Part shown: positions 51,294 through 60,390 of the stretch, one piece after another | How the letters are laid out: each line of letters starts with the position of its first letter | Numbering within the stretch: position 1 is the first letter of the stretch | Assembly: GCF_009935845.1 (NCBI RefSeq) | Contig: NZ_QWEK01000019.1 | Span: 21,493-85,492 of the forward strand | Source of the DNA: Pseudoflavonifractor sp. 524-17 | GTDB taxonomy: Bacteria > Bacillota > Clostridia > Oscillospirales > Oscillospiraceae | Direction of reading: 5' to 3' | Length of the DNA: 64,000 nt | Notes under the pieces: generated by a model | What the model was told of the DNA's origin: nothing | The model's input: the letters and a program-made list of their open reading frames with translations, nothing else | Database searches by the model: none | Position numbers and translations under genes: made by a program

Positions 51294-54200
51294 CTAGCAA
51301 AGCTCTTTCAGTATCTCGACTAGTATCTGACGCTTCTCTTGTTCGGAAATTGCTTGTCCCATAGCTTCCAGGGCTTTTGTAATCTGATTGTAGAGAAGCT
51401 TACCACGGGCGCTGATGTTCACCCGCTCAAAGCTACGAGTTGTGGTGCCACCATCTCCATTGACAAAGGCAATTTGATAGTTGCTGTCAGTGACGGTGTT
51501 TTCGAGAACGTGTTCCTTATGGTAAGATTCAGCGGTCTGCTTGTGTTGAGCGAGTTTCTCGACATATACGTCAACGGTTTGAGCATTCCAGTCCTCAGTA
51601 CGAAGACCTGTGACAGCTTTGGCCAATCGGACGATAAAAGCATCTTCATCATTAGTAATACTCTTGAATAGAGCCAGCACTTTCTCAGTGCCATCCTGGA
51701 AAAGGTGGTCAAATGCAGTTTGGTCAAGTGTGTCGCACCAGTCCTGAACAGCTGCCGTCATTGAAATAAGTTTTTTGTTATGCTGGTTCTGGGGAAGCAG
51801 GAAGATAGTTTTCGTTTTCTTAATCAGTACACGTTTCAGCTTGCTCATAATGCCGTCATAGCAACCTTTGGCGGCCTCAATGTTTTCTGCAAGTCCTGCA
51901 ACAATCCCCTCCCTGTAGTGAAAGGCTCTGGGTAGTTTCACAAAGAGAAGGTCATAGCTGTTTCCGCTCTGACGAAGGAGCCGCATCATGGCGCGGTAGC
52001 GATCATCGATTTGTCCACCAGTTGGAATAGAGGTGCTTTCTTTGGCGAACTTCGGGAGAGCCATCATCCAACGGCGCATGGCGTTAGCGATAAAATCGTA
52101 GGCATTAGCACCCCGCTCGGCATCGACCACAAAGGGTGAAAACATTTCAGCCAGCTGTGTGATGTACCTTTCCTTCTCTGGATCCCAATCGATATAGGAA
52201 AGTGTGAATGCAGCGGGGTCAGCATTGATTTGCAGGAGAGCATCCGATGTAATAGCTACCTGTCCGAATCGGTCAGATATCATAAGTTGTTGCTTATATT
52301 CATGAATGACCGCTGCAAGATATATGGGAATCAGCCCACGCCGGAGACCAATATGGTGTTCAGGGAGAGTGAGAACATCATAGAGAACATCGAAACCGAG
52401 CGGGCCATTGTTTTGTGCTGCTTGGAAAAATTGCTCAATGGCAGCTACCATATTAGAGATATATTCGTTGTCCGGGTGGAGAATAATATGCGGTGTTCCA
52501 TCGTCCTCACTCCACATCCCGGTTCTCACCAGAGTGCTTCGCATGATGGACACCTCCTGGCCGGTTCCAGTGAGACCAAGGTTGGTTTCCAACTGGTTCC
52601 GGAGGAGGGCGGAGACAATTTTGCTCCGGCTGTTAGTAGCAATACCAGTGATTTCATTCCGATTGACTGCTTCGTTGTTGATAACAGGAGTCTGGGAATA
52701 GACATTGTCGCAGATATCCGACAGCAACTCAGTCAGTGCTGCTTTGCGATGAATAGGATGGACTTCGGCATTAAATATGTAAGTAGCTGCATATCCTTCA
52801 GGCTGAGTGTAGCGGGCGATAAAGGTACTGATGACATCGCGCAGATCCTCATAGACTACATCATACTCATTAAACAATACTGGATCATTAACCGCGGAGT
52901 CCCTCAGGGCAATAACAGCCTGAAACTCCCTGACAATGTGATCAATTTCAAAGAAGTGCTTAGGTAGGATAAAAATCTGGCGTGGACAATCCCGACTTGT
53001 GTCAAGTAAGATGTCCCTAAGCGTGGAAATAGATTCTTCCCCATGTAGGATAACCGCAAAAATTATCCCGTCCGCCGCACTCGTTTCACTTTTGATAATC
53101 CAGTTGGTGTTGGGAGTGACCTCGCTCTCGTCAATAAAGACGAAAGAGAAGAACCGAGTCATTTCACGGGTGTCGTTATAGCGGGAGGGATACATATAGT
53201 TGTCAAAGTTTGAGGTGTTCAAAATATCTTTTACAGATATCTTACTGGCATTGACTTCAGCAAGGTCATTGATTTTCTGCCAGATATCAATGCCGGATGT
53301 CTGCTTTAGACGCAGATAGTTGTTGCTACGCTTCAGATAGACCACAAATTCCTTCTCGATCAGGGTATCAATGGCACCGATAATCTCAGCGGCAGTGTAG
53401 GAAGCAGAAAAAATGTTGACCATTTCATCCTTGGTAGGCTTTAACCGTTCAAATTGTTGGAGGGTATAAATCAGGGAGATGGTCTTGACTAGTTTAACCT
53501 CAAGAGAATCCTCTGGCAATCGAGAGATAATAGTTGAGGTCAGGACATAGTTATCATGGATTTCGCCTCCATATACTTCTTTTTTGAAGAGAGGCTCAAA
53601 ATAGTCATAAATCGCATCTGGCGTGATAAAAGTAACCGCATCATCATTATACTTGTCTAAGAAAGCGCGGAGAGTCATTGCTCCCTCAGAAGATAGAAAG
53701 GTAAACAGAGTGCGCTCGTTCTGAGCCACGCGCTCGGAAAGGCGCGGCAAGATAAAGGTTGAGACAGGGTGGAGTGGATAGCAGCCGTAGATAGCTGTCC
53801 GAAGCTCTTCCTCATTTCCGGCAAAAAGAGGGTGGGTACGATACCTTGTGTGGATATTTTGAAAATCATTCCGATGAACATTCTGAAATGCCGTCCAAGA
53901 TTCTTGGCATTTCTGAATAACAGATGCAATGATTTCATAGGTTTGGGAAAAGTTGTTGTTAAGGTGAATATGCTTGAACCGCTCAGAAACACCGCGCCAG
54001 CCGTCCACTTTTTGTTTTGGGAGTTTGTCAATATAGTTTGCAACTTCTTTGTGGCAAATCAACATCAGATGGAGTTGAAGTGTACCACTGCGGTTGCATT
54101 TCTCGGCAAAATCCTGCAACATTTTGGTATCGCTGACGGATGCCTCGGTGATGCTGGCTTCCAGGTATTTGCTGAATTCGTCATATACAACATAGAGCCC

Positions 54201-54905
54201 TGAATACCCCTTTTCGCGGAGCCCCTCGGCTACACTCTCGTAAAGCTCAACAACGTCAAAACCGAGAAAAGGATTAAAGATACTACCCGCCGTAAGGCTA
54301 GGATAGATACGTTCAAAGGTCTCATAGGCTGAGATATTATAACTATTCAGTTTGGCAATCAATTCTGAGATTGGTTCATCAAGGGCAGCCTTTAACTGTT
54401 CAAAGGTGTTGGGAAAATCGTTCTTCCATCGCTCTATTACTGAGATGGCAGCCTTATAGTTGGTTTCCGGCATCACATCGAGGAAGTCATTTTCGGACAA
54501 CGTGCGCTGGAGTGCAAGTAAGAAAGCTTGGGTTAAGCTGGTATTACTGCCTGCAATAACCACAGGAAGAATTTTATTGTTACTATCGTAATAGTTTTGG
54601 ATGAGCTGAGAAAGTCTAGGATTCTCCTCGACCTTTGGCATCAGTTTCTCAAAAAGGGGCAAGTCCTTTTTCAAAAGGATTGAAAGAATAGTGAGGATAA
54701 TATGGGATTTTCCTTTGCCATATGCACCGATTAGGATACGGGATCGTTCGGTCGACGTGACGGCAGTGCTCAGGAGAATTTCTTCCAGAAGCCGCAGTGC
54801 AGACTGGGTTGGGATGAAGTTTCTCAATTTGTCGTTGCTGCTGAGATCATACCCGATATTGACCGAGTATTGAAATCCAGTCGCGATAGATATCATCTCG
54901 CTCAT
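51294..54905 (-). CDS. Large P-loop ATPase of BrxC/PglY type
   Basis: A 1,203-residue ATPase. Walker A G60-AYGKGKS-H68 has the GxxGxGKSH form shared by BrxC, PglY and related defense ATPases. Walker B LYVVYDEFSKYL lies near 250. Long helical and beta parts follow, ending in a helical tail. BrxC-type proteins are core parts of BREX, but no PglZ or PglX is present here. ATG at 54,905 with AGGAGATG upstream is chosen over an earlier codon. It is 11 nt from the DUF4007 stop, so they probably act together. Confidence 0.75.
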   Translation of the reverse strand: MSEMISIATGFQYSVNIGYDLSSNDKLRNFIPTQSALRLLEEILLSTAVTSTERSRILIGAYGKGKSHIILTILSILLKKDLPLFEKLMPKVEENPRLSQLIQNYYDSNNKILPVVIAGSNTSLTQAFLLALQRTLSENDFLDVMPETNYKAAISVIERWKNDFPNTFEQLKAALDEPISELIAKLNSYNISAYETFERIYPSLTAGSIFNPFLGFDVVELYESVAEGLREKGYSGLYVVYDEFSKYLEASITEASVSDTKMLQDFAEKCNRSGTLQLHLMLICHKEVANYIDKLPKQKVDGWRGVSERFKHIHLNNNFSQTYEIIASVIQKCQESWTAFQNVHRNDFQNIHTRYRTHPLFAGNEEELRTAIYGCYPLHPVSTFILPRLSERVAQNERTLFTFLSSEGAMTLRAFLDKYNDDAVTFITPDAIYDYFEPLFKKEVYGGEIHDNYVLTSTIISRLPEDSLEVKLVKTISLIYTLQQFERLKPTKDEMVNIFSASYTAAEIIGAIDTLIEKEFVVYLKRSNNYLRLKQTSGIDIWQKINDLAEVNASKISVKDILNTSNFDNYMYPSRYNDTREMTRFFSFVFIDESEVTPNTNWIIKSETSAADGIIFAVILHGEESISTLRDILLDTSRDCPRQIFILPKHFFEIDHIVREFQAVIALRDSAVNDPVLFNEYDVVYEDLRDVISTFIARYTQPEGYAATYIFNAEVHPIHRKAALTELLSDICDNVYSQTPVINNEAVNRNEITGIATNSRSKIVSALLRNQLETNLGLTGTGQEVSIMRSTLVRTGMWSEDDGTPHIILHPDNEYISNMVAAIEQFFQAAQNNGPLGFDVLYDVLTLPEHHIGLRRGLIPIYLAAVIHEYKQQLMISDRFGQVAITSDALLQINADPAAFTLSYIDWDPEKERYITQLAEMFSPFVVDAERGANAYDFIANAMRRWMMALPKFAKESTSIPTGGQIDDRYRAMMRLLRQSGNSYDLLFVKLPRAFHYREGIVAGLAENIEAAKGCYDGIMSKLKRVLIKKTKTIFLLPQNQHNKKLISMTAAVQDWCDTLDQTAFDHLFQDGTEKVLALFKSITNDEDAFIVRLAKAVTGLRTEDWNAQTVDVYVEKLAQHKQTAESYHKEHVLENTVTDSNYQIAFVNGDGGTTTRSFERVNISARGKLLYNQITKALEAMGQAISEQEKRQILVEILKELC

Positions 54906-54916
54906 TGCTTCATCTC

Positions 54917-55807
54917 CTACTCCTGTTCGTTGAGACTGGCATAGTATGATGCAACACAATCTTGAAAATCAAGGTTGTGTAGGATGCAGATTACGTCCAG
55001 TCCAGCGGTACGGTTGATTTTGATTTCGCCAAGCTGCTCAATCCGATAGAGTATATCCAGCATAGTAATGGCGTCAAGATTGAAAACCCGACCAATGTTG
55101 CATGGAGCAGTAAGAAGTTCGTTCAGACTGATTTCTTGCAAACCTTTCGCTTGCTCCACAATAACTGCTAAAGCTATCCAAGGATTGATGGCACTAGCCA
55201 TAGGAATAGACTTGCGGTAGGTTTTCTTCTCTTTACTTAGAATATCAATCAAGCCCAATTCCCCGAACGGACAATCGATGTTACTCTCAGGATTGATGCG
55301 GTTCGGATTGGTTTTGAACCGGGGAACGTATGTGTTAATGATACAGGTGAAGTCATCATTCAAAGAGCGAATGGCAATCTCCTCAGTGCTGTCTGTCATT
55401 TTGACATAGTTCTGGAGGGCCGCTACAAAATCGTCCCGGCTGAACTCGGACATATTAAACTCATTAAAGAAGAAATAAAAGGCAGTGGCATTGCTCAAGT
55501 TACATGCAATGCGATATTGGAGCAGATAGAGTGTACCAATCTCTTCGATATAACGATCATTCTCGAAAACACTTCTGCCGAGCGGAGTAAATCGCTGTAC
55601 CCGCCTCCCTGTGGTAGGTTCTTCAGTCAATCCAACAGCCAAGAGCCAATAGCGGAGGGATTTGACCATGTTAGCCCCTATACCAAGGACATCCATAGGG
55701 TTCTCATCCTTAGAGATAAAAACATCTTCCCTGGCGTCCACGTATTTCATTCCTTTGCTGAGCCAGCCTTTTCTGATAAAAAATGTTTCGTGGGCGCGGA
55801 ACTTCAT
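54917..55807 (-). CDS. DUF4007-like protein
   Basis: A 296-residue helical protein with the DUF4007-like start FRAHETFFIRKGWLSKGMKYV and GIGANMVKSLRYWLLAVGLTEE. DUF4007 occurs next to PAPS-reductase-like (DndC-like) genes in defense loci; a DNA- or ATPase-linked role is assumed but untested. GAGGAG precedes the ATG. It lies between the DndC-like and ATPase genes. Confidence 0.7.
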   Translation of the reverse strand: MKFRAHETFFIRKGWLSKGMKYVDAREDVFISKDENPMDVLGIGANMVKSLRYWLLAVGLTEEPTTGRRVQRFTPLGRSVFENDRYIEEIGTLYLLQYRIACNLSNATAFYFFFNEFNMSEFSRDDFVAALQNYVKMTDSTEEIAIRSLNDDFTCIINTYVPRFKTNPNRINPESNIDCPFGELGLIDILSKEKKTYRKSIPMASAINPWIALAVIVEQAKGLQEISLNELLTAPCNIGRVFNLDAITMLDILYRIEQLGEIKINRTAGLDVICILHNLDFQDCVASYYASLNEQE

Positions 55808-55830
55808 ATCTCTGTCTCCTCTTCCAATAC

Positions 55831-57546
55831 TTACTTAGTCCTCAAATACTTATCCATCGTACAGCCACCGTCTATGTACTTGGCCGTCATACAAGCCTTG
55901 CAGTGGATACATTTCGCTGGATCAATATAGTAGCCTGTGGAACTGATGGAAATAGCACCAGCGCGGCAGACCGACTCACACTTTAAGCACTTCCGACAGG
56001 CGTTGAACTTACGGATCTGATAACCCACCATACGTTGAAGGTTATCGTGGTCAGCCACATTCATTGTCCGCACTTTGACCGCATAATCGTAGCCATCTTG
56101 AGTAAAGGGCTGGAGCGATAAAATAGGGACATTAGTACGGCTGTCTAACACAATGACTTCACGAAGAATCCTTTTTCCCAGTTCAGGAGCAACCCGTCCA
56201 AAAGGTACGAACATACCTGTGAGCTCATCGTCGAAAGGACGGACAAGGCGGTAGATTTTGGCATGGTCCTCGGCAGTACAGTTGGTGAATCTGATTTTAA
56301 CATCGTTGGCAGATGTGAGGCCGTTTCCGCCCTGGCGGGCTTTCCACTTTCCAGTGTCCACATAAGTCTCTGGATCCAGCTTGCCGATTCGTTTAGCAAA
56401 GCTGATGAGGAAGTCTCTCCATGCTTTTGACTGCTCTGGCATATAGATCCGGGACAACGCCTGCGCCCGTGGAGTATTGTTGGGACAGCACCAGCAGCCT
56501 ACGCGATCATAGCCACGACGATATGCTTCGTTGAAGTCAATATTTTCGCCTAGTATGTATAACCAGATATCAATGTCCTTCCAGAAAAAAATCGGGGAGG
56601 CAACAGTCTGCTGTTTGATTTTAATGGCATCGGCGCTGTCCTCAATACGGTTGTATTTGCTGCGGCTGACCGACTCAGATTTCCGGATGCCATAGAAAGT
56701 CAAGATTTGCTCGCTACCATAGAGACTATTGATTATCCGAGTGATAGGACCGGTCTTAAACATGGAGCAGCACCAACGTATCATCCGGGCCGGAGGGCCA
56801 ATATCATCGCAGACTTCATAAAAGTTTTGATCATCGTTCCGGGCAATTTGGAAGATAGCTTCGGGGTGAGCGGCGCGATATCGCTCCGCATATTCTGACG
56901 TGGCCGGAAACTCCAAAGTTGTGTCCCCGAAGATGTGGACAAGGCTAGGGTTGCTAAGAGCTTTGATAGCGAGGTCCGCAGTGACTGTAGAGTCCTTCCC
57001 GCCGGAAAATGATGCCACAATTTGCTCCGGCTTATATTTAGACGCTGCTCGTTGGATAAATTGAATGGCTTCATCCTTTAGAAAGTCTAGGCGGCGCTGG
57101 TTGGCCGCGATAAAAAGCCGAATATTTTGGTCAAAGGTATTATAGGAGTTAGATGGTTCCCCATTTTGTAAAGCGACTGCGATTTGATTCGCATCGCAGG
57201 TCTCATAGATAGTATTTGACATGGAGATGGGCTTACCGTCCACATAGTAGCGATTATTACACGCCCAGACAGAACTGTCACGCCAAAAGTGAGGTTCTTT
57301 GTCCAATATTAGTTCGATTAAGAGGCGTTCCTCCGGAAAAACGGGGCGAAGATCAGCCGAGAGGTATTTTGTCTTTTTGCCACAGAGTGGGCAGATACCC
57401 TTATCCGACTGGGAAACTGTATTGATGACAGGCACCTTGCAATGACTGCACCATCTGATTTCAACAGGAAGGTCCTCAACTGTGGCTTCACCGCACACAG
57501 GGCAGGTATCTGCGTTAGTTTCTATGTTACAGTTTCCACACCACAA
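55831..57546 (-). CDS. dndC: DndC-like PAPS-reductase/sulfurtransferase with added metal-binding domains
   Basis: About 571 residues. The PP-loop S-G-G-K-D-S-T is near residue 181, with the Cys-rich VGCWCCPNN further on: the signature of DndC and PAPS-reductase-like ATP pyrophosphatases. The N-terminal 70 residues hold two to three zinc ribbons (WCGNC...CPVC, WCSHC, CPLC), and the C-terminus has a ferredoxin-like 2[4Fe-4S] part (CRKCLKCESVC, CIHCKAC). Classical DndC lacks these ends. TTG at 57,546 suits the GGGGG site; TTG at 57,555 is also possible. Confidence 0.82.
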   Translation of the reverse strand: MWCGNCNIETNADTCPVCGEATVEDLPVEIRWCSHCKVPVINTVSQSDKGICPLCGKKTKYLSADLRPVFPEERLLIELILDKEPHFWRDSSVWACNNRYYVDGKPISMSNTIYETCDANQIAVALQNGEPSNSYNTFDQNIRLFIAANQRRLDFLKDEAIQFIQRAASKYKPEQIVASFSGGKDSTVTADLAIKALSNPSLVHIFGDTTLEFPATSEYAERYRAAHPEAIFQIARNDDQNFYEVCDDIGPPARMIRWCCSMFKTGPITRIINSLYGSEQILTFYGIRKSESVSRSKYNRIEDSADAIKIKQQTVASPIFFWKDIDIWLYILGENIDFNEAYRRGYDRVGCWCCPNNTPRAQALSRIYMPEQSKAWRDFLISFAKRIGKLDPETYVDTGKWKARQGGNGLTSANDVKIRFTNCTAEDHAKIYRLVRPFDDELTGMFVPFGRVAPELGKRILREVIVLDSRTNVPILSLQPFTQDGYDYAVKVRTMNVADHDNLQRMVGYQIRKFNACRKCLKCESVCRAGAISISSTGYYIDPAKCIHCKACMTAKYIDGGCTMDKYLRTK

Positions 57547-57604
57547 GTATCTCAACCCCCTTGGTGTCTGTGAAATGAGTGTCTAGTGATTGCTATCAAT
57601 CCTA

Positions 57605-57817
57605 TTAGACTGGAGTGTCTCTCTCAAACTCGACAATATCACCGATGTTGCAGTCTAGGGTACGACAGATTTTTCGTAGTGCCTCCATGGAAACATCCTC
57701 GCTCTTGCGTAGCTTGGTCATGGTGCTGGAGGATAAGCCCGTTGCCTCATGGAGATCCCCTTTGCTCATTTCCTTGTCTATGAGTAGCTTCCAGAGTTTT
57801 TTATAACTCGCCTTCAT
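57605..57817 (-). CDS. XRE-type HTH regulator of the Dnd-like operon
   Basis: A 70-residue Cro/CI-like DNA-binding protein (KLLIDKEMSKGDLHEATGLSSSTMTKLRK). First gene behind the operon promoter, with GAGGTGAGG before the ATG at 57,817; it probably represses or tunes the operon. The DndC-like gene starts about 60 nt later. Confidence 0.87.
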   Translation of the reverse strand: MKASYKKLWKLLIDKEMSKGDLHEATGLSSSTMTKLRKSEDVSMEALRKICRTLDCNIGDIVEFERDTPV

Positions 57818-57845
57818 ATCCCTCACCTCAACAAAATATGTTATG

Positions 57846-57874
57846 ATTATAGCATATAGTGTCTCTCTGTGCAA
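57846..57874 (-). promoter_or_regulatory. Sigma-A promoter of the Dnd-like operon
   Basis: On the minus strand TTGCAC (57,869-57,874), a 17-nt spacer and a perfect TATAAT (57,846-57,851) preceded by TG. It is 29 nt upstream of the XRE start codon. Confidence 0.85.
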
Positions 57875-57989
57875 GGCCAGATTTCTCTTTTCAAGATTTT
57901 TTTGGCTCTTTTACGCGATTTTATATTGAAAAGAAGTCAAATTCATCTGTATGAGGGATTTTAATATGATGGGTTTTAGGTTAGTTAGC

Positions 57990-58072
57990 CTAGCGCACTC
58001 AAGCTGAGTACTTTCCTGCTGGAATCGCTTAAGTGTTTGATAGCCGTTCTCCTTACATTGAGGGCAGAGTTA
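57990..58072 (-). pseudogene. Degraded copy of the zinc-ribbon gene at 41,351-41,530
   Basis: Minus-strand reading gives LCPQCKENGYQTLKRFQQE, close to CPQCKGNSYQTYEHFQQQ of the intact gene; DNA identity over about 54 bp is high. It has no start or N-terminal half. It marks a duplication across the defense operon. Confidence 0.65.
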
Positions 58073-58101
58073 CTGCGAGAAAATATCTCTGTTCAAACGG
58101 T

Positions 58102-58632
58102 CTATTCGCGTCGTTCTCTGATAACTGCAAAAGAAATGGGATCGAAGATAATTACTTTCCTCCCAGCCTTTCGGGCATACCTCACCGTTGCCGCAGTTCC
58201 TCCACGCCGCTCTCCATTATAGACCGCCAGCAGTACCCCGGCAGACTCCACCAACCGATGGTTCCGGTCGAGCATACACCCGTCGTAATACTCATGGCTC
58301 ACATACTCTATCGAATCAGCTTGCTTTAAGATCGAGTGATACTGCTCCTGTGCTGAATCACTCCACTTGTCCGCCTGTCTTTTGTGGGGCAGGATCAGAT
58401 GGAGCCTCAGCGCAGGATTCTTTTCCCGCAGTTCCAGGACGGTCAACGCTGCCCAGCAGTCTACCCCGTCGGCTCCACCACTGTAGAAGTCCGTCACCCC
58501 GGCATCAACTATCTGTGTGATCTGCTCCGCTAACGCCGCTTTCAGGGCCAAGCAGCGGCTATCAGCTTCATTGAACCGCCACGGGAGCTTGTGTGGACGG
58601 TGGCCCGTGAAGGCACAGCAGTTATTCACCAT
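58102..58632 (-). CDS. SLOG-family protein (YpsA/DUF1273-like)
   Basis: A 176-residue Rossmann-type SLOG protein (CAFTGHRPHKLPW, YSGGADGVDCWAA, NHRLVESAGVLLAVYNGE, GGTAATVRYA). The family binds nucleotide-derived ligands; YpsA affects cell division in Bacillus, and related SLOG proteins occur in defense systems as sensors. GAGAGGG lies before the ATG. It is divergent from the following XRE gene. Confidence 0.85.
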   Translation of the reverse strand: MVNNCCAFTGHRPHKLPWRFNEADSRCLALKAALAEQITQIVDAGVTDFYSGGADGVDCWAALTVLELREKNPALRLHLILPHKRQADKWSDSAQEQYHSILKQADSIEYVSHEYYDGCMLDRNHRLVESAGVLLAVYNGERRGGTAATVRYARKAGRKVIIFDPISFAVIRERRE

Positions 58633-58669
58633 TGCTATTTCACCCTCTCTTGGTGCAAATTTCTAATAT

Positions 58670-58708
58670 GGGGGTTATATCCCCTTAATATAAGAGATTA
58701 TAACCCCC
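58670..58708. promoter_or_regulatory. Operator-like inverted repeat between SLOG and XRE genes
   Basis: GGGGGTTATA (58,670-58,679) and TATAACCCCC (58,699-58,708), 19 nt apart. It lies in the shared promoter region of two divergent genes; the XRE protein at 58,739 is the likely binder. Confidence 0.65.
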
Positions 58709-58738
58709 ACACTAGATAGTGTCAATGGGGGTGGATGC

Positions 58739-58945
58739 GTGATAATCTTTGATAAGCTGTGGAGTGTCATGAAAGATAAGGGTGTTTCTACTTACCAACT
58801 GAGAGAAAAATGCGGGATTGACAGCAAAACTGTCCGGCGTTTACGGGCAAATGACAACATGGAAACAAAGACATTGAACAAATTATGTGCGGTGCTGGAC
58901 TGCCGCTTAGAAGATATTGCGGAATATGTTCCCGATGACGAATGA
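58739..58945 (+). CDS. XRE-type HTH regulator
   Basis: A 68-residue Cro/CI-like protein (KLWSVMKDKGVSTYQLREKCGIDSKTVRRLRAN). It resembles the operon regulator at 57,605 in length and layout, so it may be its paralog. GTG start; GGGGGTGG lies upstream. Confidence 0.8.
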   Translation: MIIFDKLWSVMKDKGVSTYQLREKCGIDSKTVRRLRANDNMETKTLNKLCAVLDCRLEDIAEYVPDDE

Positions 58946-59062
58946 AGGAGTGCCGGTTGGCACTCCTTCTGTTTTTATAAGTTATATCTGATATAATTCA
59001 AAAATTCGATTGACTATAAACCACGCCATGTGCTATTCTGTACAAGAGAGGAGTTGACAGCC

Positions 59063-60238
59063 ATGGTCATCCGAGAGAACTATCTATCCAAAATCCGTCC
59101 CTTCATCGGCAAGGACATCATCAAGGTACTGACTGGCATCCGGCGCGGCGGCAAAAGCGTTCTGCTGGAGCAGATCCGTGACGAAATAGGCAGCCCCAAC
59201 ACCATATTCCTGAACTTTGAGGACTTGGGCAACCAGTGCCTTTGCGAGTACAATGCTCTCCACGACTATATATGCGAGAAAATTGGTGACAGCAAGGAGC
59301 AGTTTTACCTGTTTTTCGATGAAATACAGGAGGTTCAGGGCTGGGAGAAGGCGGTCAACTCCCTGCGGGTGAAATTTCATGCGGACATCTACATTACTGG
59401 CTCCAACTCCCGGCTGCTGTCCGGCGAACTGGCGACCTATATTGCCGGGCGGTATATCTCTTTTGTTGTATACCCATTTTCCTTTACAGAGTTTCAAATG
59501 GCTGACTCTGCCCTGGCCTTCGATCAGTATATCCAATTCGGCGGTATGCCCTTTCTGTCCAGCATCAACTTCGAGCCGGAGATCAGCAAGAACTATCTTC
59601 AAGACATCTTCAATTCGGTGGTCTTGAAAGATATTGTCAAGCGCAACAACATCCGGGACGTTGACCTCCTGGAGCGTATCGTCGCCTATGCCCTGTCCAA
59701 TGTAGGCAGGAGTTTCTCAGCCACCAGCATCTCCAAATTCTTCAAGGCGGAGAACCGCACCGTAGCTCCTGAAACGATCCTGAACTATCTGAAAGCTTGT
59801 GAGGAAGCCTATCTCTTGTACCGCCTCAAGAGCCAGGACATCAACTGCAAGAAGGTATTGAAGATCAACGAAAAATACTATGTGGCAGATCACGGGCTGC
59901 GGGAGGCGGTTATCGGTGCAAACCTGCAAAACGTGGAAATCGTTCTGGAAAACATTGTAGGCTTGGAATTGCTTCGCCGGGGATATAAGGTTTGTGTCGG
60001 ACGTGTAGGGACGAAGGAGATCGACTTTGTAGGCGAGAAACAGAGTGACAAGCTGTATGTCCAGGTCTGCTATCTGCTCAGTGATGAAACCACCATTCAG
60101 CGGGAGTTTGGTTCGCTGCTGGAGGTCAGGGACAACTACCCAAAGTTGGTTCTGTATAAAGAAGGCTCTTTCCGAGGGAATTATGAGGGCATTCCTGCGA
60201 TAAGGATTGAGGACTGGCTGGCAGGGAAAAACGTGTAA
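59063..60238 (+). CDS. ATPase with DUF4143 (AAA_14 type)
   Basis: A 391-residue P-loop protein. Walker A GIRRGGKSVLL near 24, Walker B FYLFFDEIQEV near 78, and a C-terminal DUF4143-like nuclease-fold part (GLELLRRGYKVCVGRVGTKEIDFVGEK). Function unknown; frequent in gut bacteria and on mobile DNA. ATG at 59,063 with GAGGAG 9 nt upstream is chosen. Confidence 0.87.
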   Translation: MVIRENYLSKIRPFIGKDIIKVLTGIRRGGKSVLLEQIRDEIGSPNTIFLNFEDLGNQCLCEYNALHDYICEKIGDSKEQFYLFFDEIQEVQGWEKAVNSLRVKFHADIYITGSNSRLLSGELATYIAGRYISFVVYPFSFTEFQMADSALAFDQYIQFGGMPFLSSINFEPEISKNYLQDIFNSVVLKDIVKRNNIRDVDLLERIVAYALSNVGRSFSATSISKFFKAENRTVAPETILNYLKACEEAYLLYRLKSQDINCKKVLKINEKYYVADHGLREAVIGANLQNVEIVLENIVGLELLRRGYKVCVGRVGTKEIDFVGEKQSDKLYVQVCYLLSDETTIQREFGSLLEVRDNYPKLVLYKEGSFRGNYEGIPAIRIEDWLAGKNV

Positions 60239-60339
60239 AGCAGGTGTGCTCGGGCGGTCTTTATGCGGTGTTGCCGTAATTCTCCTGCATACAAACAAAA
60301 CACTTTGGCGCGTATAAAATAGATAACGCTGAATTGAGG

Positions 60340-60368
60340 TTGACTTTGCACATAATATGTACTATAAT
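60340..60368 (+). promoter_or_regulatory. Sigma-A promoter of toxin-antitoxin pair
   Basis: TTGACT (60,340-60,345), 17-nt spacer, TATAAT (60,363-60,368), 22 nt before the antitoxin ATG. Confidence 0.85.
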
Positions 60369-60390
60369 TGTCGTGCAAGGAGGCGATAAT

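Noticed and set aside
42202..57874. BREX or DISARM system
   Set aside because: A BrxC/PglY-like ATPase is present, but there is no PglX methylase, PglZ, BrxL or DISARM methylase. The sulfur-type genes point to a Dnd-like system.
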